Shown here: positions 25,974-35,658 of the stretch, in pieces
How the letters are laid out: the number at the start of each line of letters is the position of its first letter
Numbering within the stretch: the first letter of the stretch is position 1
NCBI RefSeq assembly: GCF_003363435.1
Contig: NZ_QRCT01000020.1
Location: 1-64,000 of the forward strand
Origin: Anaerosacchariphilus polymeriproducens
Lineage (GTDB): Bacteria > Bacillota > Clostridia > Lachnospirales > Lachnospiraceae
Direction: 5' to 3'
DNA: 64,000 nucleotides
Notes under the pieces: generated by a model
Databases searched by the model: none
The model's input: the letters and a program-made list of their open reading frames with translations, nothing else
Told to the model about the DNA's origin: nothing
Translations under genes and position numbers: made by a program

Positions 25974-28409
25974 TTACATTTTTGTTGTCAAATAAATGAC
26001 TCCCATCCAATGATATCCGTATAATTCTGTATTATCTCCCAATATCTTGTAAACCTGAGCTACAATTTGATTAAACTGATCATCATTTAATTCATAATCG
26101 GTACGTAATGTAGTGCTGCCTTTTTCTTTTATTTCCTTAGCCAATTGTTCTGCTATTTTCTTTCCATCAAAGTATTTGGAACTAATTCTGTAATATTCTG
26201 ATTCTGTTTCTTTTGCTTCATAATTAGTCAAACACTTATCGATAGCAAATTCTTCATCTTCTACTAAAACTCTGTCTCCAGCATAGTTAGGGAGGTTAAA
26301 TAACGCATTGGTCATGTATTCGTTATCATTATTTGTACTATCAATGATTTTCCATTTTCCATCAACCTTTACTTTATTCCATGCATGTGCCAAATTACCA
26401 TCTAACAATCCCGTTACTACAATTGATTCTAAACCTGCAGCATCTGCCAGAAGCTTAAATGCCGCCGAATATCCTGCACAAACACACTTTCCGTTAATTA
26501 ACGCTCCATAGGCTGTAAAAGAATCATTAAAATTTTCATCAACTGATTTGAAATCATTTTCTTCTGCACTCTTAAGCGCTGCTTCATCATATTCAATGGT
26601 ATCACATAAATATTGGTTGATAGCAAGCTCTTTTTCTAAGTCTGTCATACCATCTTTAATAATTTTTGAGTTGATTTCTTGAACCTTCTTAAAAATTTCT
26701 TTTTGCTTAACAGCAGTTGTAGAATCATCATTATCATAGACTATTTTTATAGCATTACCATCACGACTTAATTGATATCCCTTAATACCCAAAATAGCTG
26801 GATTTTGATAATATGCTTCCTTCCATGCGTCTTCTAAAAGATTCTGGTCAGTACTTTCAGGGAATTCTGATAAGTCAATTATGGATGACGTTCCCAACAT
26901 ATTTTCAGCTAAATATTCACTCAAGGCACTGTTAGCAGTAATCTTTGTATCTACTTGCCTTACCTGCTCTTTCCCTTTTTTATCCTCTTTTACTTGAATG
27001 TCGGAATCAATTTTAACATCACCAGATTTTTTTCGTAACTCGTCTTGACGTGACTGTAGAATTTTCATATCATTTTCAAAGTTTTTTTCATCATAATCTT
27101 GTATTTCCACAGTATCAATATATGGAGTTCCAGCAACTTTATATGGTATAATTAAGAATTTAACATCATTGCTTTTTATATACTTATTAGTATTTTTTTC
27201 AATAGTAATTAAATGTTTACTAATTACTCGCGCTTCAGATGTATTATATTCAATCAATTTCTTGGCTATATATCCATCACACATAGTCACATACTCATAT
27301 AGTGGCATTTCTTTTACTGATTTATATTTACTATTATTATTTTTTTCACCTAACTTAATTCCTTTGTATTCTGCTATTTGATATGGTACATTTGAAGCAA
27401 TATTTGAAACTTTAATAGGATTACTTAACATCGATGTACCATCTTTATTAATAGCAATTACATAAAATTCTTTATTCATATAATCCTTATCTGTTACAAC
27501 ACCCTCTTTTGCTCCTGTTGTTTCTATTGCAAATTTTGATGCATCTTTATCAAACCAAGTGTCTTCACAAACTTTAAAAGTTTTAAAACTATTATTCATA
27601 TTATAATCACCAGTTTTCGGAACTTCGGAAATCCATTCTGTCTTATTTGTAACTCCTATCACGTCGACGGAAGATGACGCTATACTTGGATCGTTAATCA
27701 TTCCAACAATATATTCATCGGCTTCTTCAACTTCACTCCACTGGAATTTTACAAGTCCATTCTCTGTAACAGAATATGAAAGCTTTGGACTTTCTTTAAT
27801 TTCACCTTGGAATGTAATAACACGAACAAGTGGTTTGTCTAACTTTTTACCTGTCTTTAAATCTATATATGTTGCCATGTATACCGTTTCAATATTTCCC
27901 CAGTTTGTACCAGCATCTTTATCAAACAAGTAAGTACCTATGCGACTGCCTGTATTATTATATTTCTCCAAAAAATCATATTGTAAATTGTTCGTAGATA
28001 TCCTTCCCTTAGGATATCCTGGTGGATGAATTTTTACTTTATTATTACGGTCAGCAACTTCATAAGTTGGCGTATATTCCCCAGTTAAATCAGGATTTTT
28101 ATAAAAACCAAATAATTCAGTCCACTTTTTAAATTCAACTTTTGATAGATCAAAACCTAGTTCAATATTCATAACATAATCTCGGGTTACATCCTTAATA
28201 GGTTCCCCATAATCGTAGCCATATAAATTATCGTCTGCATACTTATCTTTTATATTTGATGCCAAACGGGAGGATGATACATACTTCGCATCCTTTAAAG
28301 CATTCGTTCCTATTTGCAAATATCCTAATTTGTAGATTACTCCGGCCGCTACAATACAAAACACAGCAGCACCCAAAATTCCAATAACTAATTTCTTCTT
28401 TATGTTCAT
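25974..28409 (-). CDS. membrane-anchored transglutaminase-like protein
   Basis: An 811-aa protein with one N-terminal helix (about 6-27) and a large extracytoplasmic part. Residues about 190-320 contain a fibronectin-III-like segment (SYSVTENGLVKFQWSEVEEADEYIVG). A transglutaminase/papain-like domain lies at about 590-720, with Cys644 in VCAGYSAAF, His675 in LAHAWN and Asp690 in IIDSTN, the full catalytic triad. Such domains cross-link or cleave peptide bonds at the cell surface. It lies 31 bp after an anti-sigma-like gene, so it is probably part of that ECF operon and perhaps its effector. ATG 28409 has GAGG nine bases before; a TTG two codons earlier is too close. Confidence 0.85.
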   Translation of the reverse strand: MNIKKKLVIGILGAAVFCIVAAGVIYKLGYLQIGTNALKDAKYVSSSRLASNIKDKYADDNLYGYDYGEPIKDVTRDYVMNIELGFDLSKVEFKKWTELFGFYKNPDLTGEYTPTYEVADRNNKVKIHPPGYPKGRISTNNLQYDFLEKYNNTGSRIGTYLFDKDAGTNWGNIETVYMATYIDLKTGKKLDKPLVRVITFQGEIKESPKLSYSVTENGLVKFQWSEVEEADEYIVGMINDPSIASSSVDVIGVTNKTEWISEVPKTGDYNMNNSFKTFKVCEDTWFDKDASKFAIETTGAKEGVVTDKDYMNKEFYVIAINKDGTSMLSNPIKVSNIASNVPYQIAEYKGIKLGEKNNNSKYKSVKEMPLYEYVTMCDGYIAKKLIEYNTSEARVISKHLITIEKNTNKYIKSNDVKFLIIPYKVAGTPYIDTVEIQDYDEKNFENDMKILQSRQDELRKKSGDVKIDSDIQVKEDKKGKEQVRQVDTKITANSALSEYLAENMLGTSSIIDLSEFPESTDQNLLEDAWKEAYYQNPAILGIKGYQLSRDGNAIKIVYDNDDSTTAVKQKEIFKKVQEINSKIIKDGMTDLEKELAINQYLCDTIEYDEAALKSAEENDFKSVDENFNDSFTAYGALINGKCVCAGYSAAFKLLADAAGLESIVVTGLLDGNLAHAWNKVKVDGKWKIIDSTNNDNEYMTNALFNLPNYAGDRVLVEDEEFAIDKCLTNYEAKETESEYYRISSKYFDGKKIAEQLAKEIKEKGSTTLRTDYELNDDQFNQIVAQVYKILGDNTELYGYHWMGVIYLTTKM

Positions 28410-28440
28410 TTTCAATATCCTCTTCCTACTCCACTTTTCT

Positions 28441-29121
28441 TTATTGCAGTTTTTCTATTACTTCTTTCACGGCCTTTACAAATTCATTTTGATTACAGTT
28501 CTCTGCTTCCAAAGTATATGAGCCGTTATCAATCTCAGAATATGCCGTAAGGCAGTCTCCTTCTTTATTCTTTGTAAACCAAACTTTCTTCCCTTTTATG
28601 GTTAGGCTTCTTTTATCTCTTAATTCCTCAGGAAGCAAAGATTTACCAAAAGAGACTACCAGATTTAAAGATTTATCCTTCTTTTTAAATAAAATGCTCC
28701 CCTCTCCCTTTTCCACTTCCCCAACCATGGATTGAATCATATAAAAAGAACTCTCTGACCTTTCTAACTCTAAAACCGATTCTATATCATTCATCTCTAT
28801 ATTCCAAATTTCATCAAACTCTACTCCCTCTATCTCCCTCTTCAATGGATTTAAAGTACCAAATCTCATATCCATCTTTTCTTCTGACTCCATTTCATAA
28901 AAATGTACTTGATTTGGTAATTTAAGCGCAAAAGCTGATCCGACAATCAAAATAAATGCTGCCGCTACACTTAAATAACGAAATGTCAAATTTTTCTTCT
29001 TACTATTCTTTTGGGGATTATCCTGATTTTCTAATACCTCATACATTGCATTTTTCGTTCTGCTAATTAGTTCTTTAGACGCATGTTGTTGTTCTAATAT
29101 TTTTTTATATTGTTTATTCAA
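28441..29121 (-). CDS. probable anti-sigma factor (membrane)
   Basis: The 226-aa protein has a charged cytosolic N-terminus (about 1-48), one membrane helix (about 49-66) and an extracytoplasmic C-terminal domain resembling DUF4367. This is the common form of anti-sigma factors paired with ECF sigma genes in Firmicutes. It starts with TTG, with GGAGAG eight bases before, two bases after the sigma stop. No zinc-binding HxxxCxxC motif is seen, so it is not of the ZAS class. The assignment rests on context and layout. Confidence 0.75.
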   Translation of the reverse strand: MNKQYKKILEQQHASKELISRTKNAMYEVLENQDNPQKNSKKKNLTFRYLSVAAAFILIVGSAFALKLPNQVHFYEMESEEKMDMRFGTLNPLKREIEGVEFDEIWNIEMNDIESVLELERSESSFYMIQSMVGEVEKGEGSILFKKKDKSLNLVVSFGKSLLPEELRDKRSLTIKGKKVWFTKNKEGDCLTAYSEIDNGSYTLEAENCNQNEFVKAVKEVIEKLQ

Positions 29122-29123
29122 AG

Positions 29124-29630
29124 CTAAAACTCTCCTTCCAACTTCTTCCTTAACAGCTCCCTCGCTCTAAAAAGTTGAGATTTCACAGTACTCTCTTTTT
29201 TCTTTAGAAGCTTACTTATCTCTAGAATAGACAACTCCTCGAAATAGAATAAATGTACAATCTCCTTATATTTGGGTGGCAGATCTCTTACTGCTTTATA
29301 CACCTGACTATCTTCTTTTTCTATCTCATATTTATCTGTCTGGCTTCCTTCTATTTGATTTTCATCTTCTATGGAAGTTACATTTTTTGACCAATAACTG
29401 GTAAAATGTTTCTTTGCACAATTAAGAGTAACTCGAATTAGCCATGCCTTTATATGTTCTTCTGTTTTCAACTTATGTAAATGTTTCACCAATCTTATAA
29501 AAACTTCTTGAAAAATATCATCTGCATCTACTCTATTCTTACACTCAACTATTGCTAACCGATATACCATATCTGCATATTTTTCAATAACCTCATCAGG
29601 TTCCATAATAAACCTTTTTTTATTAGTCAC
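29124..29630 (-). CDS. ECF-type RNA polymerase sigma factor
   Basis: The 168-aa protein has sigma region 2 (about 10-75, with DADDIFQEVFIRLVKHLHKL) and region 4 (about 113-165, LPPKYKEIVHLFYFEELSILEISKLLKKKESTVKSQLFRAR, a helix-turn-helix), and lacks regions 1 and 3, as ECF factors do. The start is GTG with GGGGAGG eight bases before. It is followed by the anti-sigma-like gene, and the transglutaminase-like gene comes next. It resembles SigV/SigW-like envelope-stress factors, but the group is not certain. Confidence 0.92.
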   Translation of the reverse strand: MTNKKRFIMEPDEVIEKYADMVYRLAIVECKNRVDADDIFQEVFIRLVKHLHKLKTEEHIKAWLIRVTLNCAKKHFTSYWSKNVTSIEDENQIEGSQTDKYEIEKEDSQVYKAVRDLPPKYKEIVHLFYFEELSILEISKLLKKKESTVKSQLFRARELLRKKLEGEF

Positions 29631-29704
29631 TTTACAATCCTCCCCATAAAGTATTACTTAATACTTTTATAATACCTTATTAAGGAAGATTTTTCACTAA
29701 TTTT

Positions 29705-30994
29705 TTATTGAACCTGACCATTTTCTAATATATCATTTACAATATTGAATACTTCCCCATTTCCCGAAGAACATGCTACAATAGCATAAAGATTTCCGTT
29801 TTTGCCTCCTATATACATCTTAAACTTAGCATTTTGTCCTTTTTTGATAATGTCCATATAATATACCTCCCCCATGCATTTGGTTTCCATTTTTGTTGCA
29901 TTTATATCTTTTTTATCAATATTTTGAGCTTCAGCTACAATTCTCTTCATCTCTTCTATTCCGGACTCTAAAGCATCATCAGTTGGTCCAACTTCCATTT
30001 TATTAATTGCAAAATACTGATCTGCAAAACTGGAGTCTCCATTTGGTGCATATGTTTGTATTAGGTCATCTCCATCATTTACATCTTCTTTCCAACCTTC
30101 CGGTAAATCAAACTTAATGTACTTTTCAGCTGAATCGCTTTTTCCAGAAGATGAAGTCGTATCTTTATCATCCTCTTCTACTGGTTTAAAATCATCTGAA
30201 TTCATAAAACTGTTAGAATTCGTTTCTTCTTCCGATTTGGTTGATTCTGTATTTTTTTCTTCTGATTCTGACGAGTCCTTATTGCCTTTTTCCTTTTCAT
30301 TATTAGAAGAAGCTGATGGCGTTTGACCTTCCATTTTTTCTAACTTTTCCTGTGCTTCCTCTTGGTTCCATTCTATGTTAAAACCATAGAACTTTTCTAA
30401 TTCCTCAATTAAGTCCTCTGTTTTTCCTGTTACTTCTGATTCTTTTACAGTAACTTTTACTAATAACTTCATTTTATTTTTCAAACGTACCATATAATAG
30501 GTGTCTGAATATACATTATATTTTTCTTCATACTCATCGTACTTGCAATATGTTGCAGCTATTTTTGCCTTTTTATCATTTCCTTTCACTTCAGTTTTTT
30601 CCAATTCTTGTGCGCTTTCATATTCATACTCTGATTCAGAATTAAAATAATATTCTAGATTTTCAGTTAAAAGAAAATCTTCCTCTTCATGTCTCATGGT
30701 CGGGTTTAATATAAGATTGATACTTACCCCCATTTTTTCAGAATAAGCCATAGTTCTATTTACACTATTATAATCACTTTTGGGTAAATAAACTACTAAC
30801 TCCTTACTTTCCATTTTTTTTGTTTCTGAATTTTCTTCTGATTCTGTTGTTAAAACATCATCATATAAATATTCATATCCGTCATAACCTCTTGTTGAAT
30901 CTCCCAGCACAGGGTACCCTTTTCCTTTACTTCCCCCGCAGCCACTTACTGCTATGCTAAATCCTAATAGTAATAAAATTAATTTCTTTTTCAT
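29705..30994 (-). CDS. lipoprotein of unknown function
   Basis: A 429-aa lipoprotein with signal helix and lipobox AVSGCGG (Cys at about 19). The N-terminal half (about 60-215) is an acidic, Tyr-rich domain. A Ser/Glu/Lys-rich linker (about 220-290) follows, then a C-terminal domain (about 293-425) starting with KYIKFDLPEGW that resembles PsbP/DUF1795-like folds. No enzyme motif is seen. It lies 74 bp upstream of the ECF sigma gene in the same direction, so a shared envelope role is possible but not shown. Confidence 0.8.
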   Translation of the reverse strand: MKKKLILLLLGFSIAVSGCGGSKGKGYPVLGDSTRGYDGYEYLYDDVLTTESEENSETKKMESKELVVYLPKSDYNSVNRTMAYSEKMGVSINLILNPTMRHEEEDFLLTENLEYYFNSESEYEYESAQELEKTEVKGNDKKAKIAATYCKYDEYEEKYNVYSDTYYMVRLKNKMKLLVKVTVKESEVTGKTEDLIEELEKFYGFNIEWNQEEAQEKLEKMEGQTPSASSNNEKEKGNKDSSESEEKNTESTKSEEETNSNSFMNSDDFKPVEEDDKDTTSSSGKSDSAEKYIKFDLPEGWKEDVNDGDDLIQTYAPNGDSSFADQYFAINKMEVGPTDDALESGIEEMKRIVAEAQNIDKKDINATKMETKCMGEVYYMDIIKKGQNAKFKMYIGGKNGNLYAIVACSSGNGEVFNIVNDILENGQVQ

Positions 30995-31070
30995 GGTTCT
31001 ACTCCTCTATTTATAATGTTAAAATGTTACTTTTTAAGCGCTTACATTAGTAATACCTTTGAGCATAAGA

Positions 31071-31107
31071 AAAGGTTGCAAAAAATTAAATTTTTTTTAC
31101 AACCTTT
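31071..31107 (-). terminator. terminator after the MerR gene
   Basis: AAAGGTTG with A-rich/U-rich extensions pairs with CAACCTTT across a short loop, 14 bp past the MerR stop, and forms an A/U-rich stem whose arm doubles as the U-tract. Confidence 0.65.
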
Positions 31108-31120
31108 AAACATATCTAAA

Positions 31121-31945
31121 TTAAAGAAATTCTTCTGATTTTTTATTACTATCTTGGAAACTATAAACAACTAACATTAGTGAAAATATCGCAAAAACAA
31201 TTCCCATTCCTGCATTCCCTAACACCTGAAACCAATCTCCATTCCATTCTAATAACATCATCTTCGCATTATAAAAACCTTCTCGTAACATATAAGCAGA
31301 ATTGAAATAGAAACAAACAGCCAACACAATAAAAAGTAAGATTTCACTTAACTTTCGTTCAAGTAAATCAAGACCTAGCTTCTTTCTCTTTTCTCTTTTC
31401 AAAATACTAGCTACCGTTACTATTAAGATTAAAATATTGAACCCAAAATAAAATAACCCTGAAATATCTAAGCCAAATACCTCTTGTATATTCCAATTTA
31501 CCAAAAAATAACTTAATATTATAATATACATTGCTAAATTAAAAAAACCAAAAGCTAAGTTATTCTTTCTTATATAAAGATACTTCCTTTTCTTTTCTGC
31601 CAAAAGATTCTTTTCCACATCAATATGATCAATTGACTTACCTTCTAACATTTTTTCTAGTATCTGCTTGATTGCATAAACTCTCTGCTGCTTCTCCTCT
31701 TGTTCATGTATTTTACTTGAGATTAAATTATTTTTATTGTCTTCCATAAAGTATTCTTTTATTTCAGAAACCGTAAAGTCAAGTAATCTTAATCGCTTAA
31801 TCTCTATTAAACGTTCAATTGTTTTTTCTTCATATTCTTTATACCCATTCTCCTTTTTAGCAGTAACTATTAATCCATTTTCTTCGTAATATCGTATTGC
31901 TTTTTTTGTTAGACCCGTTTTGTTTTCTACTTCTTTTATCTGCAT
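31121..31945 (-). CDS. MerR-family regulator with C-terminal membrane segments
   Basis: The 274-aa protein has an N-terminal MerR winged helix (1-70; IKEVENKTGLTKKAIRYYEENGLI), a dimerisation coiled coil (about 75-108), and then four hydrophobic helices (about 130-150, 162-182, 200-225, 245-265). Membrane-tethered MerR proteins are known in Clostridia; the membrane part may sense an envelope signal. The start has AGGAGG ten bases before. It lies 61 bp downstream of the PH-domain gene and may be co-transcribed with that pair. Confidence 0.88.
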   Translation of the reverse strand: MQIKEVENKTGLTKKAIRYYEENGLIVTAKKENGYKEYEEKTIERLIEIKRLRLLDFTVSEIKEYFMEDNKNNLISSKIHEQEEKQQRVYAIKQILEKMLEGKSIDHIDVEKNLLAEKKRKYLYIRKNNLAFGFFNLAMYIIILSYFLVNWNIQEVFGLDISGLFYFGFNILILIVTVASILKREKRKKLGLDLLERKLSEILLFIVLAVCFYFNSAYMLREGFYNAKMMLLEWNGDWFQVLGNAGMGIVFAIFSLMLVVYSFQDSNKKSEEFL

Positions 31946-32006
31946 AACTAAACCTCCTCTCCTTTATTTTTACACCAGGCCCTTGGGGAATAGTCAATAA
32001 ATATTT

Positions 32007-33473
32007 TTAAAAAGGAACTTTTTCTAAGATTTTTCCCAATATTTTTTTATTATAATTCTTTGCTTTTATACTGCTCTCATATATCGGTGCATTTGTAGAT
32101 AACCGTAAGGATATTAAGCCTGCTTTTTGTTTCCAGATACTTCCGTAACCACTGACAGCCTCAACTTTATTCCAAGGTATCATCTTCTTTTCAGTGCGAA
32201 AACTTCCATAGGCAATTGTAATATAATGATTACTAATAAAAATCCTGGCAGCCTTATACTCCATAAATACTGAAATCATTACAACGAGACCAAGTAATAA
32301 GAAAATTACTCTGCAAACAGCCAGCTGTTTTATTAATAAGGATGCCATAATTAATATAATTACCCCAAATACTCTAAAGGTAAGAAAGTAATAAAAAAGT
32401 CCTTTTTTATCTGCATGAAGCTCTTCTTTTTCTTCTTGATAATTTTTAAATAGCTGAGATAAAATCTGTTCTGTCTTATTCACTTTAATAATGGGTACTA
32501 ATAGAGGTACTTCCTTCACTTTATCCTCTTCACTTGTATCTCCATAACCTACCACCATTAATTCTAGTGATTCATAACCAAAGATTCTCATAAGTATACT
32601 TTGTTTTCTTTTAATTCCTGAAATCTTTTTTCTTGGAAATGTATAAGATTTTTTTGATAAAGTGCCATAATCAACTCTTATTTCTTTTTCATTCATCTGA
32701 ACCTGAAATGGATAATATCGTAATAATGAATTCACTATGACATAGACAAAATTCGCCACTATAATTCCTACAATTAATAAAATTATTCGAACTCCATTCC
32801 CATCCACGAACCATTCAAAAGCACTATCGAAAAAATCCTCAATCTTTCTCTCACTAGAGAATAGATTTACAAAAAAACTTAAAACAGGAACTCCAACTGC
32901 TAAGATCTGAATTATACTAAGAATATTTGAGGAGAATAAGCCAAGCAATATTATCTCGCCTACACTGCTATTCAAAGAATCCTTCTCGTTTTTTTCCTTT
33001 ATATTTTGTTTATCAACACTATCTTCCATTAATAACTCTTTTAAATAAAAAGCATCTTTTTTTGATAAACTTAATACAATTTCTGCCTTATCTTTTTGCG
33101 TAATAGCCTGACTGGCATTATCAATTTTGACTTTGTAGCATTTAAAAATTTGATAAAATAAACTTTGTCCAAAATCAACTGTTGTTATTACTTCTAATGG
33201 TATTTCTATTGTTCTCTTAACTAGAATTCCTTTTTTTACATAAAAGCTTTTATCTGTTACCGTATATATAGTAGATAAATATTCAATTAACTTTGAAATA
33301 GGTTTGAAAACAAATCCAATGATAATCACAACTGTCGCCTGTAAAACTTCTCCATTTTGCGAAACCAGATTGATAAAAAGAACACCCAATACAGAAGCTG
33401 CTATTTTCCACAATTCATTAAAAATAGTAATTATACTTCCTCTTGTTGGTCCGAATTTTCTGTTTTGTTCCAT
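32007..33473 (-). CDS. bacterial PH-domain membrane protein, YdbT-like
   Basis: The 488-aa protein has about six membrane helices arranged as pairs, each pair followed by a bPH_2 domain (about 60-130, 260-330 and 405-488). This matches YdbT of Bacillus subtilis, whose function is little known but which, with YdbS, is linked to resistance to certain bacteriocins. Its ATG lies 43 bp inside the ydbS-like gene in another frame, preceded by AAGGGG, so the two are coupled. Confidence 0.88.
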   Translation of the reverse strand: MEQNRKFGPTRGSIITIFNELWKIAASVLGVLFINLVSQNGEVLQATVVIIIGFVFKPISKLIEYLSTIYTVTDKSFYVKKGILVKRTIEIPLEVITTVDFGQSLFYQIFKCYKVKIDNASQAITQKDKAEIVLSLSKKDAFYLKELLMEDSVDKQNIKEKNEKDSLNSSVGEIILLGLFSSNILSIIQILAVGVPVLSFFVNLFSSERKIEDFFDSAFEWFVDGNGVRIILLIVGIIVANFVYVIVNSLLRYYPFQVQMNEKEIRVDYGTLSKKSYTFPRKKISGIKRKQSILMRIFGYESLELMVVGYGDTSEEDKVKEVPLLVPIIKVNKTEQILSQLFKNYQEEKEELHADKKGLFYYFLTFRVFGVIILIMASLLIKQLAVCRVIFLLLGLVVMISVFMEYKAARIFISNHYITIAYGSFRTEKKMIPWNKVEAVSGYGSIWKQKAGLISLRLSTNAPIYESSIKAKNYNKKILGKILEKVPF

Positions 33474-33991
33474 ACAACCCCTTCTCCTTCTAGTCTGTTA
33501 TATAATTTCTCTTTTAGACTTTCCACAATTTTTTCTGCTGTTTCTTTCTTTATTCCCACAATATGAAAATTAGACGTTGCTACTGAAATTTCAATTCTAT
33601 GTAGACCAAGTGCCCTGAATATTGGTCCTTGTGACATTGAAATATGTTGAATTCTTACAATGGGTATCATAATTTCTGTTAAAAAGAAGATTCCTTTGTG
33701 AATCACCACTTTATCTTCTGTGATTTGATATCCCCATTGGCAATATTCGATCCAAGGATAAAGAAACAGTCCTATTATGCTATATCCAATCCAAATAATA
33801 CCCACAATTTTGATTATTGACTCTAATAATTCAGGATTCATAAAGCCTACCTGCTCAGTTAATTTGAATTCTTTATTTAAAACTGCTAATCCACATAAAA
33901 AAAGTGCTAAAATAATTATCCCGATAAAGCGTGATATTCGCCATGCAATCATAGCCTTTTTCTCAACTCTTAAAAATTTCTTATCTTGCAT
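33431..33991 (-). CDS. bacterial PH-domain membrane protein, YdbS-like
   Basis: A 186-aa protein with two N-terminal membrane helices (about 18-38 and 58-78) and one bPH_2 domain (about 85-165, including GYQITEDKVVIHKGIFFLTE and the IPIVRIQHISMSQGPIFRALGL block, highly typical of the family). It overlaps the YdbT-like gene by 43 bp. The start has GGAGG. The neighbouring MerR regulator may control both. Confidence 0.9.
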   Translation of the reverse strand: MQDKKFLRVEKKAMIAWRISRFIGIIILALFLCGLAVLNKEFKLTEQVGFMNPELLESIIKIVGIIWIGYSIIGLFLYPWIEYCQWGYQITEDKVVIHKGIFFLTEIMIPIVRIQHISMSQGPIFRALGLHRIEISVATSNFHIVGIKKETAEKIVESLKEKLYNRLEGEGVVWNKTENSDQQEEV

Positions 33992-34084
33992 TTTTTATTC
34001 CTCCAAATTTTTGTATCATTTAAATAATCTTTATTATAAATGAAATTATTAAAAAAGAAAAGTCTATAAATACTACTCCTCAAC

Positions 34085-34125
34085 CAAAAAACGTCCGACC
34101 AACATAATTGATCGAACGTATTTTT
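34085..34125. terminator. bidirectional-type terminator after purine permease
   Basis: A 12-bp stem (ACGTYCGAYCAA and complement, two G-U pairs) with a 5-nt loop, flanked by A6 and T6 runs, lies 24 bp past the permease stop. Confidence 0.88.
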
Positions 34126-34142
34126 TAACTTAACACATTAAT

Positions 34143-35492
34143 TTAATTAATAAAAGCCTGCAATACAAAATTCAAAATAAATAGTGCTGTACAAACCCAT
34201 AAGACCGGATGGATATCTCGTATTTCTTTTTTACAAACTTTAATTAAACAATAGAAAATGAAACCGGCTGCTATACCATAAGATATACTATAACACAATG
34301 CCATAAATATACCTGCAAAAAACGCCGGAATAGCTTCACTGATATCAGACCAATTGATTTCCTTGAAGGAAGCCAACATCATAACACCAACTGCAACCAA
34401 TGCCGGAGCAGTCGCGGCAGCAGGAATCGCACTGACAAAAGTAGATAAAAAAGCACTTAACGCAAAACATATTGATACAACAACACTTGTCAAACCGGTA
34501 CGCCCACCAGCACCAATACCGGCAGCACTTTCCACATAAGTAGTTGTATTTGAAGTACCAACGATTGCACCGATAGATGTCGCAACCGCATCAGCAAATA
34601 ATGCCTTGTCCATCTTTGACTTAAATCCTGAACTAGAATCCATTTGTTTTTCGTCTTCTTCTGTAAAGATACCACTACGGCGTCCAGTTCCGATAAAAGT
34701 GCCAATTGTATCAAATGTATCAGAAATACTGAATGAGAAAATTGTGATTAATAGTAAAGGCATTTGAGGACCTACTTCTAACAAAGAAGGTAAACCTTCC
34801 TTAGTAAATATTATACCAAAAGTCGAAGGCAACGCCTTACACGAATCTATAAAACTAACAGAATCTGTCATTGTCGTAATTCCCATAGGTATTCCTATAA
34901 TTGTAGTAGCAATAATGCTAATTAAAATTGCACCTCTAACTTTACATATCAAAAGTACAACAACTAATATAAGACCTATCAAAAATAATACAAGATTTTT
35001 ATTATTTATTACAGAAAGCCCCGGAACTCCAGCTTCGAAATTAATCATTTTAATATTTAACAAACCAATGTATGCTACATAAATACCTATACCACCGCCA
35101 ATTGCATTTTGAATGCTGTGTGGTATTGCCTTAATGATAAATTTACGTATTTTGGTTACCGTAATTAAAATATTTAGAATACCGCATATAAATACCATTG
35201 ATAATGCCTGCTGCCAAGTAAAACCATACAGTAAACACACCGTATAAACAAAAAAAGCATTAAGCCCCATACCCGGTGCTTGTGCATATGGAACGTTTGC
35301 AACGAGTCCCATAATTAAGGTTCCTATAATTGCAGAAATTATCGTAGCTAAAAATACAGCTCCCCATTCCATTCCCGATTGACTGAGCAGTGTAGGATTA
35401 ACAACAATAATATAAGCCATCGCAAAAAATGTAGTTAAACCAGCTATAATCTCAGTGGATACATTCGTACCATTTTCCTTAAGTTTAAACAT
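34143..35492 (-). CDS. NCS2-family purine permease (guanine/hypoxanthine, PbuG-like)
   Basis: A 449-aa transporter with 12-14 membrane helices. It begins MFKLKENGTNVSTEIIAGLTTFFAMAYII with the typical AzgA/PbuG motifs, including PGMGLNAFF (about 74-82), the DTFDTIGTFIGTGRRSG segment and TSNTTTYVESAAGIGAGGRTGLTS. The AzgA branch of NCS2 carries adenine, guanine or hypoxanthine by proton symport. The start follows AGGAGG; the ATG ten codons earlier has no site. I looked for a purine riboswitch in the 150 bp upstream and saw none. Confidence 0.93.
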   Translation of the reverse strand: MFKLKENGTNVSTEIIAGLTTFFAMAYIIVVNPTLLSQSGMEWGAVFLATIISAIIGTLIMGLVANVPYAQAPGMGLNAFFVYTVCLLYGFTWQQALSMVFICGILNILITVTKIRKFIIKAIPHSIQNAIGGGIGIYVAYIGLLNIKMINFEAGVPGLSVINNKNLVLFLIGLILVVVLLICKVRGAILISIIATTIIGIPMGITTMTDSVSFIDSCKALPSTFGIIFTKEGLPSLLEVGPQMPLLLITIFSFSISDTFDTIGTFIGTGRRSGIFTEEDEKQMDSSSGFKSKMDKALFADAVATSIGAIVGTSNTTTYVESAAGIGAGGRTGLTSVVVSICFALSAFLSTFVSAIPAAATAPALVAVGVMMLASFKEINWSDISEAIPAFFAGIFMALCYSISYGIAAGFIFYCLIKVCKKEIRDIHPVLWVCTALFILNFVLQAFIN

Positions 35493-35658
35493 AACTTTCC
35501 TCCTAAATTTAATTTGATTCACTCACAGAATGATTTAATTTTATTATCTGGAAATGTTTTGATTTATTTCCTTATCTTATCCACAAATGAATTATACAGG
35601 AATTTATCTAAAATTTCTATTAAAATTTAAAAAACTAACAATAAATTTTTTTTATTAC

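Noticed and set aside
35493-35658. Possible purine riboswitch before the permease
   Set aside because: None of the conserved loop sequences of the purine aptamer could be found.
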